64,000 nt of DNA, taken from Archangium minus. Its GTDB lineage: Bacteria > Myxococcota > Myxococcia > Myxococcales > Myxococcaceae. The notes beneath the pieces are model-generated. The model was not told the DNA's origin and made no database searches. It worked only from the letters and a program-made list of their open reading frames with translations. The stretch spans positions 1,798,001-1,862,000 of the forward strand of contig NZ_CP043494.1 in the NCBI RefSeq assembly GCF_044360475.1, read 5' to 3'. Positions 18,162 to 27,085 of the stretch are shown here, piece after piece (within the stretch, counting starts at the first letter, position 1; every line of letters starts with the position of its first letter). The position numbers and the translations under genes were made by a program.

Positions 18162-19496
18162 ATGAACCGCTGGCCTGTCCCCTGTCTGTTGTTGGCCTTG
18201 AGCGTGGCGTGCGCCACGGGTCGGCCTGCTCCCACGCAACCGGAGACACCGCGGCTGCTGTCCTGGTCCGAGCAGCTCGCCGTGCGTGAGGCCTGGCTCG
18301 CGAAGCGTCACGAGCTGTTGCTGCCGATGATGCGCCGACACGGCGTGGGCATGTGGATCATCGTGAACGAGGAGTTCCACGATGATCCACTCACCCAGTA
18401 CGTGGCACCGCCGCGGCCCTACGCGGGGTTTCGTGATGTCTTCGTCTTCATCGACGCGGGAGAGCAGGGGCTGAGGAAGATTGCCCTGCCGAGCTACGCC
18501 GAGGAGAACCTCACGCGCTTCTTCGAGGTGCCGGAGGAGACGCGCGTGTACAAGCAGGTGCTGGGCGAGCTCTACAAGCAATACCAGCCGCGCACCATCG
18601 CCCTGGGCATCCATGGCAAGCGGGCGGTGACGCACAGCCTGACGCGGGATGCGTATGCGTACCTCGTGGAGGCCCTGGGGCCCGAGGCGGAGGCGCGCTT
18701 CATCGGCGCGGCGCCGCTCATCGAGGAGTACCTGGACACGCGCATCCCCGAGGAACTGGAGCACTACCGGACGCTGGTGGTGCTCACGGAGCAGGTGGTG
18801 AAGCGGGCGTTCTCGTCCGAGGTGGTGAAGCCGGGCGTGACGCGGGTGGGGGACGTGCGCCGCTGGCTGTACGACGAGCTGGGGCGGCGGAGCGTGGGCA
18901 CCTGGTTCCAGCCGGACTTGCGCGTGCAGCGCAAGGGGCAGACGGGTGGAACGTCGCGCGGCTTCCTCGCGGTGTCGCGGGAGGACGTGGTCATCCAGCG
19001 GGGGGACCTGCTGCACGTGGACTTCGGCATCAGCTACATGGGCCTGCACAGCGATTGGCAGAAGATGGCCTACGTGCTGCGCGAGGGAGAGAAGGACGTG
19101 CCCGAGGGTCTGAAGCGGGCGCTGGCGAACACGAACGCGCTGCAGGACGCGCTGGTGAAGGCGTCACGCCCGGGTCGCTCGTCCGCCGAGGTGTACGAGG
19201 CGGTGATGGCCGAGATGAAGGAGAAGGGCATCCAGGCGCAGGTGTACTCGCATCCACTGGGCAACCAGGGGCACGGACTGGGGGCCTCCATCGACTTCCG
19301 CTCCACCCAGCGGAAGGAGGAGCCCCAGCGGCTGCGCGCGGGCTCATACATCGCCATCGAGCTCAACACGCGCACACCAGCACCCGAGTGGGACGGCCAG
19401 GAGGTGTTCGCGATGGCGGAAGATCCCGCGTACCTCACCGACGAGGGCTGGCGCTTCTTCGTGCCCCGGCAAGAGGCGTACTACCTCATTCCCTAA
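18162..19496 (+). CDS. M24-family metallopeptidase lipoprotein (Xaa-Pro aminopeptidase-like)
   Basis: A 444-residue predicted outer-surface or periplasmic lipoprotein (signal ending LALSVAC, lipobox Cys at 15). The C-terminal pita-bread domain carries the five metal ligands of the M24 fold: Asp in DFGISYMG, Asp in HSDWQKM, His in NQGHGLGA, Glu in AIELN and Glu in GQEVFAMAED. An N-terminal creatinase-like domain precedes it. Such enzymes remove N-terminal residues before proline; secreted lipoprotein versions are frequent in myxobacteria, consistent with predatory protein use. The next 150 bp hold a repeat element. Confidence 0.82.
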   Translation: MNRWPVPCLLLALSVACATGRPAPTQPETPRLLSWSEQLAVREAWLAKRHELLLPMMRRHGVGMWIIVNEEFHDDPLTQYVAPPRPYAGFRDVFVFIDAGEQGLRKIALPSYAEENLTRFFEVPEETRVYKQVLGELYKQYQPRTIALGIHGKRAVTHSLTRDAYAYLVEALGPEAEARFIGAAPLIEEYLDTRIPEELEHYRTLVVLTEQVVKRAFSSEVVKPGVTRVGDVRRWLYDELGRRSVGTWFQPDLRVQRKGQTGGTSRGFLAVSREDVVIQRGDLLHVDFGISYMGLHSDWQKMAYVLREGEKDVPEGLKRALANTNALQDALVKASRPGRSSAEVYEAVMAEMKEKGIQAQVYSHPLGNQGHGLGASIDFRSTQRKEEPQRLRAGSYIAIELNTRTPAPEWDGQEVFAMAEDPAYLTDEGWRFFVPRQEAYYLIP

Positions 19497-19505
19497 TCCC
19501 CTTTT

Positions 19506-19641
19506 CCCCTCTCCCTTTGGGAGAGGGACGGGGTGAGGGTATCGGATGCACCCGGGTTGAACCCTCTGTCCACACCGAGGGCCACGGGTTGAAGAACGGG
19601 CTCGGCTACCCTCACCCCCACCCTCTCCCGAGGGGAGAGGG
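19506..19641. repeat. 136-bp dispersed element with 35-bp terminal inverted repeats
   Basis: The left end (19507-19541) and the right end (19607-19641) are imperfect inverted repeats of 35 bp. Each contains a short hairpin of the form CCCTCTCCC...GGGAGAGGG followed inward by GGGGTGAGGGTA. The middle has no reading frame. It sits between the stops of two convergent genes, so it can also form a transcription-ending hairpin. Partial relatives are at 7241-7320 and 54763-54800. The form is that of a MITE-like or REP-like element; no transposase is present. Confidence 0.75.
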
Positions 19642-19647
19642 AGTTCT

Positions 19648-20838
19648 CTAGCGCGCGTAGATGCGCTTGTGGTCGCGCGTGCCCAGGTAGCGGAAGCCCT
19701 CGCCCGGCGTCTCCTCGGCGGGCTTCTCGTCCAGCTTCTCGCGCGCGGCCATGATGGCCTCGTACTCGGGGATGCCCAGCGCGCGCCGCCGCTCCAGCAG
19801 CGTCTCCAGGCCCAGCGCCTTCACGCGCGCCTGCGCCTCGGGCTGCACCACGCCGCTGAAGAACTCCGCGCACGAGCCGCTGCCGTACGAGAACAGGCCA
19901 ATGCGCTTGCCCGACAAATCCTCGCGCGAGCACGACAGGAGGCTCGCCAGCGCCAGGTACATGGAGCCCGTGTAGATGTTACCCACCTGCGAGGGCAGCA
20001 TGAGGCTGGGGCCCACCAGCTTGTCGAAGCTCGCATCCGGCTCCTTGTCCCCATCCAGCGTGCGGATGTGGCGGTGCGCCTTGCGCGACATCTTCCCGTA
20101 CGGCACGTGGTACACGAGCGCGGCGAAGCGATCGCTGTAGAGGCCCCCCTCGCCCGCGTCACCCGCGGCCTCCTGGTAGGCCTTGTACGCGCCCTCGAGC
20201 GCGTCCAGGTAGCACTGCACCGAGTAGTGTCCGTCCACCACCGCGTCCTTCGAGTAGAGCGGGCGCCAGAAGTCCATCACGTCCTTGGCGTACACGCCCG
20301 TCTTGCCGGCCTCGATGGCCAGCAGCTTCGGCTTGTCGGACACCAGCAGCGCCACCGCGCCACCTCCCTGCGTGGGCTCACCCGGCGTACCCACGCCATA
20401 GCGGGCGATGTCCGAGCAGATGATGAGCGCCTTCTTCCCCTTCGCGCTGCCCGCGCGCACCCAGTCCAGCGCCATCTGCAGCGCCGCGGTGCCGCCGTAG
20501 CACGCGTGCTTCGTCTCGAACACGCGGCAGCGCGTGGACAGCCCCAGCAGGCCCTGCACGTACGAGGACACCGGCTTGGAGTGATCCACCGCCGTCTCGG
20601 TGCCCACCACCAACATGCCCACCTCGTCCGGAGAGCACCCGGCCGCCTCCAGCGCCATGCGAGCCGCGCGCGCCGCCAGCGTCACCGTGTCCTCGTCCAC
20701 CTGCGGCACCGCCATCCGCGTGACGCCCAGCCCGTCCACGTACTTGCCCGGTGCCACACCACGCGCCTTGGCCAGCTCCGCGAGCTCCACGTACGTGGCC
20801 GGTACCGCGATTCCGAGGCTCTCGAGTCCTGCCTGCAT
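19648..20838 (-). CDS. mvaS: hydroxymethylglutaryl-CoA synthase
   Basis: Condenses acetyl-CoA with acetoacetyl-CoA to HMG-CoA, the step before HMG-CoA reductase in the mevalonate pathway. The 396-residue protein has the catalytic triad in family context: Glu81 in VVGTETAVD, Cys113 in ETKHACYGGTAAL and His244 in VYHVPYGKM. A late GSGSCAEFFSG segment matches the thiolase-fold end. AAGGAG lies 7 nt before the ATG. Related synthases also act in polyketide beta-branching, but the absence of a PKS nearby and the mevalonate reductase in the carotenoid operon favour the isoprenoid role. Confidence 0.88.
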   Translation of the reverse strand: MQAGLESLGIAVPATYVELAELAKARGVAPGKYVDGLGVTRMAVPQVDEDTVTLAARAARMALEAAGCSPDEVGMLVVGTETAVDHSKPVSSYVQGLLGLSTRCRVFETKHACYGGTAALQMALDWVRAGSAKGKKALIICSDIARYGVGTPGEPTQGGGAVALLVSDKPKLLAIEAGKTGVYAKDVMDFWRPLYSKDAVVDGHYSVQCYLDALEGAYKAYQEAAGDAGEGGLYSDRFAALVYHVPYGKMSRKAHRHIRTLDGDKEPDASFDKLVGPSLMLPSQVGNIYTGSMYLALASLLSCSREDLSGKRIGLFSYGSGSCAEFFSGVVQPEAQARVKALGLETLLERRRALGIPEYEAIMAAREKLDEKPAEETPGEGFRYLGTRDHKRIYAR

Positions 20839-20969
20839 TCAACACTCCTTCAAAACTCCAGGGGGGTTGAATCATTCTGGCCTAATTGCCGGGTGCATTT
20901 CCACCCCCTCCAGGTGTCTTGTCCTGGTGACAAGGTGGGAGGATGTGGCTCTCGCGGGGGGAGGGGATT

Positions 20970-21764
20970 ATGAAAGCGTCCGTTTTCTGGAGGCTTTCCG
21001 TGTCCGAGCGCATCGCCGAGCCCGACATCGATCGCATCAGCCCCACGCGCCGGCCGGATGAGCGGCCGGTGATGTACCAGCGCTGGCAGCAACTCCTGTT
21101 CCTCCATTGGTCGTTCCCGCCGGAGGTGGTGGCGCCGCTGCTGCCGCCGGGGCTGACGCTCGACACGTTCGATGGCCGTGCGTGGGTGGGCCTGGTGCCC
21201 TTCACCATGCGGGGTGTGCGTCCGCGAGGGCTGCCCGCGGTGGGCTTCCTATCGGACTTCCACGAGACGAACGTGCGCACGTACGTGCACTTCAAGGGAA
21301 AGGACCCGGGCGTCTGGTTCTTCAGCCTGGAGGCCGCCAACGCCATCGCGGTGAGGATCGCCCGGGCGTGGTTCAAGCTGCCGTACCACTACGCGGGCAT
21401 GGAACTCATCGTGGGCGCACAAGGCGAGTCGTTGGCCTATCGCTCCGAGCGCCGCTGGCCGGGGCCCACGCCGGCCACCTGCGCCGTGCGCTGCACTCCC
21501 AAGGGGAACACCTCCACCTCCATTCCGGGCACGCTCCAGCACTTCCTCGTCGAGCGCTACTTCCTCTATTCGACCGCCCATGGGGTGCTCTATCGCGGCC
21601 AGGTGCACCACACGCCCTATCAGGTGCGGGGCGCCGACGTGGAGGGGCTGGACGAGTCGCTCCTGGCTGCCGCCGGAATCCCCCGTCCTCCCGAGCCGCC
21701 GCTGGCGCTCTTCTCGGAGGGCGTCGACGTGGACGTGTTCCGACTCAAGCGCGTGGAGATGTAA
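20970..21764 (+). CDS. DUF2071 (YqjF-like) family protein
   Basis: A 264-residue soluble protein with the DUF2071 pattern: QRWQQLLFLHWSFPPEVVAPLLPPGL near the start, then AWVGLVPFTMRGVRP, NVRTYV and GVWFFSLEA. The family's biochemical function is unknown. I use ATG 20970, which has GGGAGGGG directly upstream, instead of ATG 20943. It is divergent from mvaS across 131 bp. Confidence 0.75.
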   Translation: MKASVFWRLSVSERIAEPDIDRISPTRRPDERPVMYQRWQQLLFLHWSFPPEVVAPLLPPGLTLDTFDGRAWVGLVPFTMRGVRPRGLPAVGFLSDFHETNVRTYVHFKGKDPGVWFFSLEAANAIAVRIARAWFKLPYHYAGMELIVGAQGESLAYRSERRWPGPTPATCAVRCTPKGNTSTSIPGTLQHFLVERYFLYSTAHGVLYRGQVHHTPYQVRGADVEGLDESLLAAAGIPRPPEPPLALFSEGVDVDVFRLKRVEM

Positions 21765-21822
21765 CGCAGACTCCACTGACTCGCGACGAGGCCGCCACTC
21801 GTCTCCGGTACTCGCCGCGGGC

Positions 21823-24297
21823 ATGATCTCCAAACCGTCTTCCTTCCGTCCGACCTCCGCACGGTGGTTGTTCGCGGCCCTGCTGGCCTGCGTCACCGGC
21901 TGCCCCAGCAACGAGCCTCGGCCGCCCGAGCCCGAGCCTCTGCCCGAGAAGCCCCAGCTCGCGGGCCGCGCCGTGCTCCCGGCCGACACCTTCGCCGAGG
22001 GCCCCGCCTCGGGTGAGTTCTCCGGCACCAACAAGAACGGCGTCCAGGTGCCCTTCGCGAAGCAGCCCGTGCAGGGCTTCTCCGCGGTGGCGGACAATGG
22101 AGACGGCTCCTTCCTGGTGATGTCCGACAACGGCTACGGCACGATCGAGAGCTCGGCGGACTACCACCTGCGCGTCTACACGGTGCGCCCGGACTTCAAG
22201 TCGAAGGCGGGTGGCTCCGGCACCCTGATGGTGGAGAAGTTCTTCGAGCTGAGGGATCCGGACAAGAAGATCCCCTTCGCCATCACGAACTACTTCACCG
22301 CGGAGCGCATCCTCACCGGCGCGGACTTCGACATCGAGTCCATGCAGCGCGCCAAGGACGGCACCTTCTGGTTCGGTGACGAGTTCGGCCCCTTCCTGCT
22401 GCACACCGACGCGACGGGCAAGCTGCTCGAGGCGCCCATCCCCCTGCCGGACTTCGAGAACGAGGGCCTTCAGCTCCGCTCGCCGCAGAACCCGTTCACC
22501 GAGGAGGCCTCTGCCCTCCGGGTGATGAACGCGGTGCGTACCCACGCTCGGGCCCACGGTAACCGCCGGGCTCCCGTCTTCTCGCCGGCGTACGCGCTGA
22601 TCGACGACGGCAACGCGACCACGGGCGTCCCCCACCGGCTCGCACCGCCCGCGGGCTCGGGAGTGGCCGCCGCCACCAGCGACATCTTCAACGTGGGCTC
22701 GCTGCACTCCGCGGGCTACGCCGTCGTCCCCTGGACGGTGAATACGACTGCGGAGATGCAGGGGCTGCTCGCGCTCAAGGTGGACGGCATCATCAGCGAC
22801 CGGCCGGACCTCCTGCTCGAGGCCGTGCGCGGTTTCGACGCCAATGGTGACGGCACGCCTGGCGACTACCTCGACGCGGACGGCCTCATTGATCCGAAGA
22901 AGTTCGACGCCCAGGGCCATCGCGGTGGCCGCAACCTCCGCCCGGAGAACACCCTGCCGGCCATGGAGGTGGCGCTCGACTACCTGATGACCACGCTCGA
23001 GACGGACACCGGCATCACCTCGGATGGCGTCCCCGTGCTCGATCATGACCCGCGGCTCGGGGCCACCAAGTGCCGCCGCGCGGATGGCGGTTCCTACACG
23101 GTCGCTGACCAGGTGCTGCTGAAGGACCTCACCGCGGCGGAGCTCCAGTCTCGGTTCATCTGCGACCTGCTGCTCTCCGGCCGTCCGGACCAGAAGAACG
23201 ACCGGGCGCTGTCGCCTGTGTCCGTGGCCTTCGCCGCGGAGAAGGGCCTGTCGGACGCCTACGTGAAGCCCACGCTGCAGCAGGTCTTCGACTTCGTGAA
23301 GTTCTACGTCGAGTACTACAAGAGTGGCGCGGGCCAGTCGCACCCGGACGCGGCGAAGCGCGTGAAGAACGCCGAGCGCGTGCGCTTCAACATCGAGACG
23401 AAGCTCAACCCGCGCGCCGAGTTCGCCGCGCGCACCGTCGCGCCGGGTCCCTTCGCGGACGCCGTGGCGAAGGTCATCCTCGACAACGGCCTGGCGGAGC
23501 GGGCGGACATCCAGAGCTTCGACTGGCGCACGCTGCTCCACGTCCAGGAGAAGTACCCGTCCATCCGCACCGTCTACCTCGTGGGCGACTCCCCGGTGTA
23601 CGCCGACCGCTCCATCGCGGGCTCGGATGAGGGCACCAACCTCCAGCCCGAGGGCGACCACACCACGCCGTGGCTCGGGGGGCTGCCCTGGCCGTACCGC
23701 TCCACCGCTCCCGGCTCCTCCTTCCGCGTGGCGAGGAGCGGCGGCTTCGAGGGCATGGCCCTCACGCCGGACGGCAAGAAGCTGCTGCCGCTCCTGGAGT
23801 CGCCGCTGAAGGGGGGCAAGGAGCGCACCCTGCTCATCCACGAGTTCGACATTGAGAGCCGCCGCTACACCGGCGTGAAGTACGAGTACGTGCTCGAGGA
23901 GAAGGGCACCAACATCGGCGACTTCATCCTCTTCGACGAGACGCACGGCCTCATCATCGAGCGCGACAACTTCGAGCGCGACCAGGCCGTGCACAAGGCC
24001 ATCTACGAGGTGAAGCTGGGAGAGGCCGGCAAGCCCGTGGGCAAGCGGCTCGTGGTGGACCTGATGAAGATCGCCGATCCGGACGGCATCACCACCGCGT
24101 CGGAGGACTTCCTGGGGTTGGGCAGCACCTTCTCCTTCCCCTTCACCACCATCGAGGATGTGGTCGTGCTCGACCGCCGGCGCATCGGCGTCATCAATGA
24201 CAACAACTACCCGTTCAGCGCGGGCCGCCGCGCGGGCAAGGCCGAGGACACGGAGTTCATCCTCCTCGACCTGGACCAGGAGCTGGGCAAGCTGTAG
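21823..24297 (+). CDS. phytase-like esterase lipoprotein with inserted, apparently permuted GDPD domain
   Basis: An 824-residue lipoprotein (signal ending LLACVTGC). Residues about 45-240 and 660-824 are the two halves of an 'esterase-like activity of phytase' beta-propeller domain (GFSAVADNGDGSFLVMSDNGYG at the start, GFEGMALTPDGKKLLPLLE later). Between them is glycerophosphodiester phosphodiesterase sequence: HRG..PENT with His366, the metal pair Glu393-x-Asp395 in LETDTG, His408 in LDHDP, the RFNIETKL strand and SFDW. The typical GDPD ending, VVPWTVN (residue 303) followed by DGIISDRPD (about 321), comes before the GDPD beginning, so the domain is either circularly permuted or built from two partial copies. 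Likely releases phosphate or glycerol phosphate outside the cytoplasm. Confidence 0.75.
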   Translation: MISKPSSFRPTSARWLFAALLACVTGCPSNEPRPPEPEPLPEKPQLAGRAVLPADTFAEGPASGEFSGTNKNGVQVPFAKQPVQGFSAVADNGDGSFLVMSDNGYGTIESSADYHLRVYTVRPDFKSKAGGSGTLMVEKFFELRDPDKKIPFAITNYFTAERILTGADFDIESMQRAKDGTFWFGDEFGPFLLHTDATGKLLEAPIPLPDFENEGLQLRSPQNPFTEEASALRVMNAVRTHARAHGNRRAPVFSPAYALIDDGNATTGVPHRLAPPAGSGVAAATSDIFNVGSLHSAGYAVVPWTVNTTAEMQGLLALKVDGIISDRPDLLLEAVRGFDANGDGTPGDYLDADGLIDPKKFDAQGHRGGRNLRPENTLPAMEVALDYLMTTLETDTGITSDGVPVLDHDPRLGATKCRRADGGSYTVADQVLLKDLTAAELQSRFICDLLLSGRPDQKNDRALSPVSVAFAAEKGLSDAYVKPTLQQVFDFVKFYVEYYKSGAGQSHPDAAKRVKNAERVRFNIETKLNPRAEFAARTVAPGPFADAVAKVILDNGLAERADIQSFDWRTLLHVQEKYPSIRTVYLVGDSPVYADRSIAGSDEGTNLQPEGDHTTPWLGGLPWPYRSTAPGSSFRVARSGGFEGMALTPDGKKLLPLLESPLKGGKERTLLIHEFDIESRRYTGVKYEYVLEEKGTNIGDFILFDETHGLIIERDNFERDQAVHKAIYEVKLGEAGKPVGKRLVVDLMKIADPDGITTASEDFLGLGSTFSFPFTTIEDVVVLDRRRIGVINDNNYPFSAGRRAGKAEDTEFILLDLDQELGKL

Positions 24298-24373
24298 CCC
24301 TTGTCGCACGTAGCCCTGGAGCCGGAGCGGTCCGCGTCAGTGCCGCGCGGGCCGCCCTCTCGGCTCGGGCTCA

Positions 24374-25333
24374 TCAGCAGGCGCCACAATCGGAGCAGCT
24401 GGCGGGCGTGGTGCCCGTGCCGCACTTCTCCGTCGCCTGGCACTTCCCATCTCCGCAGGTGTTGATGTCCGCCGCCTTCATGCGCGTGGTGATGGGGCGG
24501 TAGGTGGTGCCGTTGTACGTGCAGGACGTGTAGTAGGTGTTGGTCGCGTCCCGGGTGCAGTACGTCGAGCAGTTGCCCAGGTACACGAGCGGCACGCACT
24601 GCGACGAGTTGGGCGAGCCGGAGAGGCCGCACACGCGCGGGCTGCTCTGGGTGCTGCTCAGGGTGAGGCCGTCGTTGGCGCCGAACGTCCCCGTGCTCCC
24701 ATCGAAGAGGTTGCCGAAGAAGCACGCCTCCTTGAGGCCGTACGTCGTCAGCTCCTGGCTCGTATAGGGGATGGGGTTGCCGGCTCCGTTCAGCCCGAGC
24801 AGCGAGATGTTGACGTGGATGCCGAACTTGTTGGCGTGCGCCGCGATGCAGGCCGACACCACCTGCAGCTCCGCCGTGGTGGCCGCCGCGCCGCTGGCCC
24901 AGCTCGGCGCCAGTCCCAGCCCTCCATTCCAGGTATAGGTCGTCTGGGTGTTCGAGTTCGTGTACGTGCGCGTCTGGCCGGACGGGACTGCGCAGGCCAC
25001 CACGTACTGCATCACCTCGTTGCGTATTGTCGGATCTGCCTTGAACCAGGAGTCGAAGCTGCTCGTCGACAAGCCATTGAGGCTCAGGCCATTGAGGCTC
25101 AGGCCATTGAGGCTCAGGCCATTGAGGCTCAGGCCATTGAGGCTCAGGCCGTTACCGATGACGACCTGTTGCGTCGTCGTGCTGCCCATCTCCTGCGTTT
25201 CTTCCTCTGGCTGCTCTCCCGCTGGTCCGCACCCGCTGGTGCAAGCCAACATGAGTGCCACCAACCCCCCCCAACCCGCCGCCGGACGAAGCTCCCAACC
25301 ACTGCGCCGAGACTCGAAGGTCTTCAACAGCAT
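24374..25333 (-). CDS. lipoprotein with NGLSL pentapeptide repeats and Cys-rich C-terminus
   Basis: A 319-residue putative surface lipoprotein (signal ending LMLACTSGC, lipobox Cys near 35). Residues about 60-90 are five to six tandem NGLSL units. The central region has paired Cys and many Thr/Asn/Ser, and the C-terminus ends with a Cys-rich module, CGDGKCQATEKCG and ASCSDCGAC, like metazoan-type EGF/DUF4215 repeats. I do not recognise a catalytic domain. Upstream is a 360-bp gap that probably carries its promoter. Confidence 0.65.
   Translation of the reverse strand: MLLKTFESRRSGWELRPAAGWGGLVALMLACTSGCGPAGEQPEEETQEMGSTTTQQVVIGNGLSLNGLSLNGLSLNGLSLNGLSLNGLSTSSFDSWFKADPTIRNEVMQYVVACAVPSGQTRTYTNSNTQTTYTWNGGLGLAPSWASGAAATTAELQVVSACIAAHANKFGIHVNISLLGLNGAGNPIPYTSQELTTYGLKEACFFGNLFDGSTGTFGANDGLTLSSTQSSPRVCGLSGSPNSSQCVPLVYLGNCSTYCTRDATNTYYTSCTYNGTTYRPITTRMKAADINTCGDGKCQATEKCGTGTTPASCSDCGAC
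25071..25145. repeat. tandem 15-bp repeat, five copies
   Basis: Five back-to-back units of AGGCCATTGAGGCTC (the first with one change) plus a partial sixth encode the NGLSL repeats of the lipoprotein. Four consecutive units are identical at the DNA level, implying recent slippage or unequal exchange. Confidence 0.9.
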
Positions 25334-25693
25334 GGGCTACCCCCCAGGGAACGGATGCGGAATTTTGTTCTGCCTGTAATTCCCCCACGTGGAGCCACTC
25401 GGAAATCGGCCCGACAGCTCGAACTCCACGCCATCAGTGTGAGCGCCGCGAGAGTCGAAAAAAAGGACACCCCCGCCAGGACTGTCTACTCGGTCAAAAT
25501 TGCGACACCTGATTCGTTGTGTCTGAGAATTTGGGAGGCGCGATGTGTCAGGCAGTGGAAAGCTCGTCACGTCTCCGGGGAGGGGACGTGTGAGGTCCAC
25601 GACGAGACCGGGGTTCACAAGAGGACGTGCGAGGTCCGCGTGAGGCCCTGCGGGCCCCACGTCGAGTCCGGGAAGGAAGGGGAAGGACGCCCG
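25334..25693. other. 360-bp gap upstream of the NGLSL lipoprotein
   Basis: No convincing gene. The half next to the lipoprotein start is less G+C rich (for example GCGGAATTTTGTTCTGCCTG) and probably holds its promoter. A pair of similar 17-bp direct repeats lies in the half next to the kinase gene. Confidence 0.4.
25584..25640. repeat. pair of direct repeats GGACGTGYGAGGTCCRC
   Basis: GGACGTGTGAGGTCCAC (25584-25600) recurs as GGACGTGCGAGGTCCGC (25623-25639), centre to centre 39 bp apart. It lies between the 3' end of the kinase gene and the start of the lipoprotein gene. A binding site pair is possible. Confidence 0.35.
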
Positions 25694-27085
25694 TCAGCCG
25701 ACGAGCGGCAGGGAGCAGGCGCGCGCGGCCGAGGGGGTGACGCCGAAACCACTCGCGTCGCGCACCACCCAGCCAGCGATGTCCGCCAGGGGACCGCCGG
25801 TGACTTCAATGCCCTCGGGGCCGCGCCGCGCGTCCACCTGGCCCACGTGAACGCAGGCGTGCACGCTCACGCGCGTTCCGGCAGCTCGGGCGCAGGCCCG
25901 CTGGTGCAGCTCGCGCGCGGTCTCCATCAGCCCGTGAGCGTCAACGCGAGGCGGCTCGTCGAGCGGGCGAACACCCAGCAGCGCCATGCCTGTCTGCACG
26001 GCGAGCACGAAGCCCGCGGCGCGCAGATCCTGCTCCAGGCCGTCCAGCACCTCGGAGACAGTGACGTACGTGGCGTCGTCCTCGGTGCCTTCCTCGAGCA
26101 CCACCTCCGCGTGCAACGCGAAGGCGCGCACGCTCCGGCCCATGGCCGTCACTCGCTCCGCGGACGCAGGTGACACCGCTTCCCGCAGCGCGGCGCGGAA
26201 CGAGGCCACGTCCGGGTAGCGCCGGTCCGCTTCCTTCTCCAGGCAGCGCAGCACCACTGCGTCCACCGCGGGCGGTACAGGGGCTTCGGTGCTCGGCCGC
26301 GGCGGCGGTGTCTCCAGGTGCATCCGCTCCACCTCCATCCGGTCCTCGGACTGGAAGGGGTAGTGGCCCGTCAGCATCTGGTACAGCAGCACGCCCAGCG
26401 CGTAGACGTCCGTGGTGGGCCCGATGCTGCCGCCGCGGAACTGCTCGGGCGCCATGGCCTGCGAGGTCCCCAGCCGCTGGCCCGCCACTGTGAGTCCTTC
26501 CTGCCCTGGCTCCGGGTGGATGAACTTGGCGATACCGAAGTCCAACAGCTTCACCACCGGTGGATCCGCCTCGGACACCACGGCGACATTGCTCGCCTTG
26601 AGGTCTCGGTGCACCACGCCCGCGGTGTGGGCTGCCTCCAGCGCGGCGCAGACCGGCTCCAAGAAGGCCAGCGCTCGCTCGGGCGACAGCCGCCCCCGCT
26701 CCTGAAGAAGCTGGCTGAGCGTGCGCCCGGGCAGCAGCTCCATCACATAGTAGGGACTGCCATCCGGCAGCATGCCGAAGTCATAGACGTCGACGATGTG
26801 CGGGTGGCGTATCTGATTAACAACCCTCGCCTCGCGCACGAAGCGCTGCAACATTTCACCCTGATCGGTCAGGTGCGGATGCAGCACCTTCACCGCGGCG
26901 CGCCGGCCGAGGATGCGATGTTCAGCTTCGTACACCGCTCCGTGCCCCCCAGAGGCGAGCACCGCCTTGAGCATGTACTCACCTGCGAGAGCCCCAGGGG
27001 CGGGCTGCACCCGAGCGGGGGTTTCTCTGGGTGGCGACCGTTCCGTACGAGGGAGGATGTGAAAAGTGCTGTCCGTGTCCGCCAT
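25694..27085 (-). CDS. Ser/Thr protein kinase with C-terminal domain resembling a degenerate nucleotidyl cyclase
   Basis: A 463-residue Hanks-type kinase. The Gly loop is ASGGHGAVYEA near residue 45, the ATP lysine is K66 in AAVKVL, the catalytic loop is HRDLKASN with Asp161, the metal motif is DFG at 182-184, and APEQ marks the activation segment end. After residue 310 a second domain has HAEVVLEEGTEDD and a late VHVGQVDARRGPEG...GGPLADIAGW stretch, which recalls the shape of class III cyclases without the metal Asp pair. No membrane helix is seen, so it is probably cytoplasmic. Start ATG 27085 is 204 bp from the divergent FHA-histidine kinase gene, suggesting related signalling. Confidence 0.85.
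   Translation of the reverse strand: MADTDSTFHILPRTERSPPRETPARVQPAPGALAGEYMLKAVLASGGHGAVYEAEHRILGRRAAVKVLHPHLTDQGEMLQRFVREARVVNQIRHPHIVDVYDFGMLPDGSPYYVMELLPGRTLSQLLQERGRLSPERALAFLEPVCAALEAAHTAGVVHRDLKASNVAVVSEADPPVVKLLDFGIAKFIHPEPGQEGLTVAGQRLGTSQAMAPEQFRGGSIGPTTDVYALGVLLYQMLTGHYPFQSEDRMEVERMHLETPPPRPSTEAPVPPAVDAVVLRCLEKEADRRYPDVASFRAALREAVSPASAERVTAMGRSVRAFALHAEVVLEEGTEDDATYVTVSEVLDGLEQDLRAAGFVLAVQTGMALLGVRPLDEPPRVDAHGLMETARELHQRACARAAGTRVSVHACVHVGQVDARRGPEGIEVTGGPLADIAGWVVRDASGFGVTPSAARACSLPLVG

Noticed and set aside
18028..18249. Longer start for the small Cys-rich gene
   Set aside because: The added part is low-complexity and overlaps the signal-peptide region of the M24 peptidase gene on the other strand.
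21745..24309. 854-codon open frame on the minus strand
   Set aside because: It is exactly antisense to the phytase-like/GDPD gene and has no domain features; G+C-rich genes commonly give such shadows.
25071..25145. CRISPR-like repeat array
   Set aside because: Units are 15 bp with no spacers and lie in frame within a lipoprotein gene.
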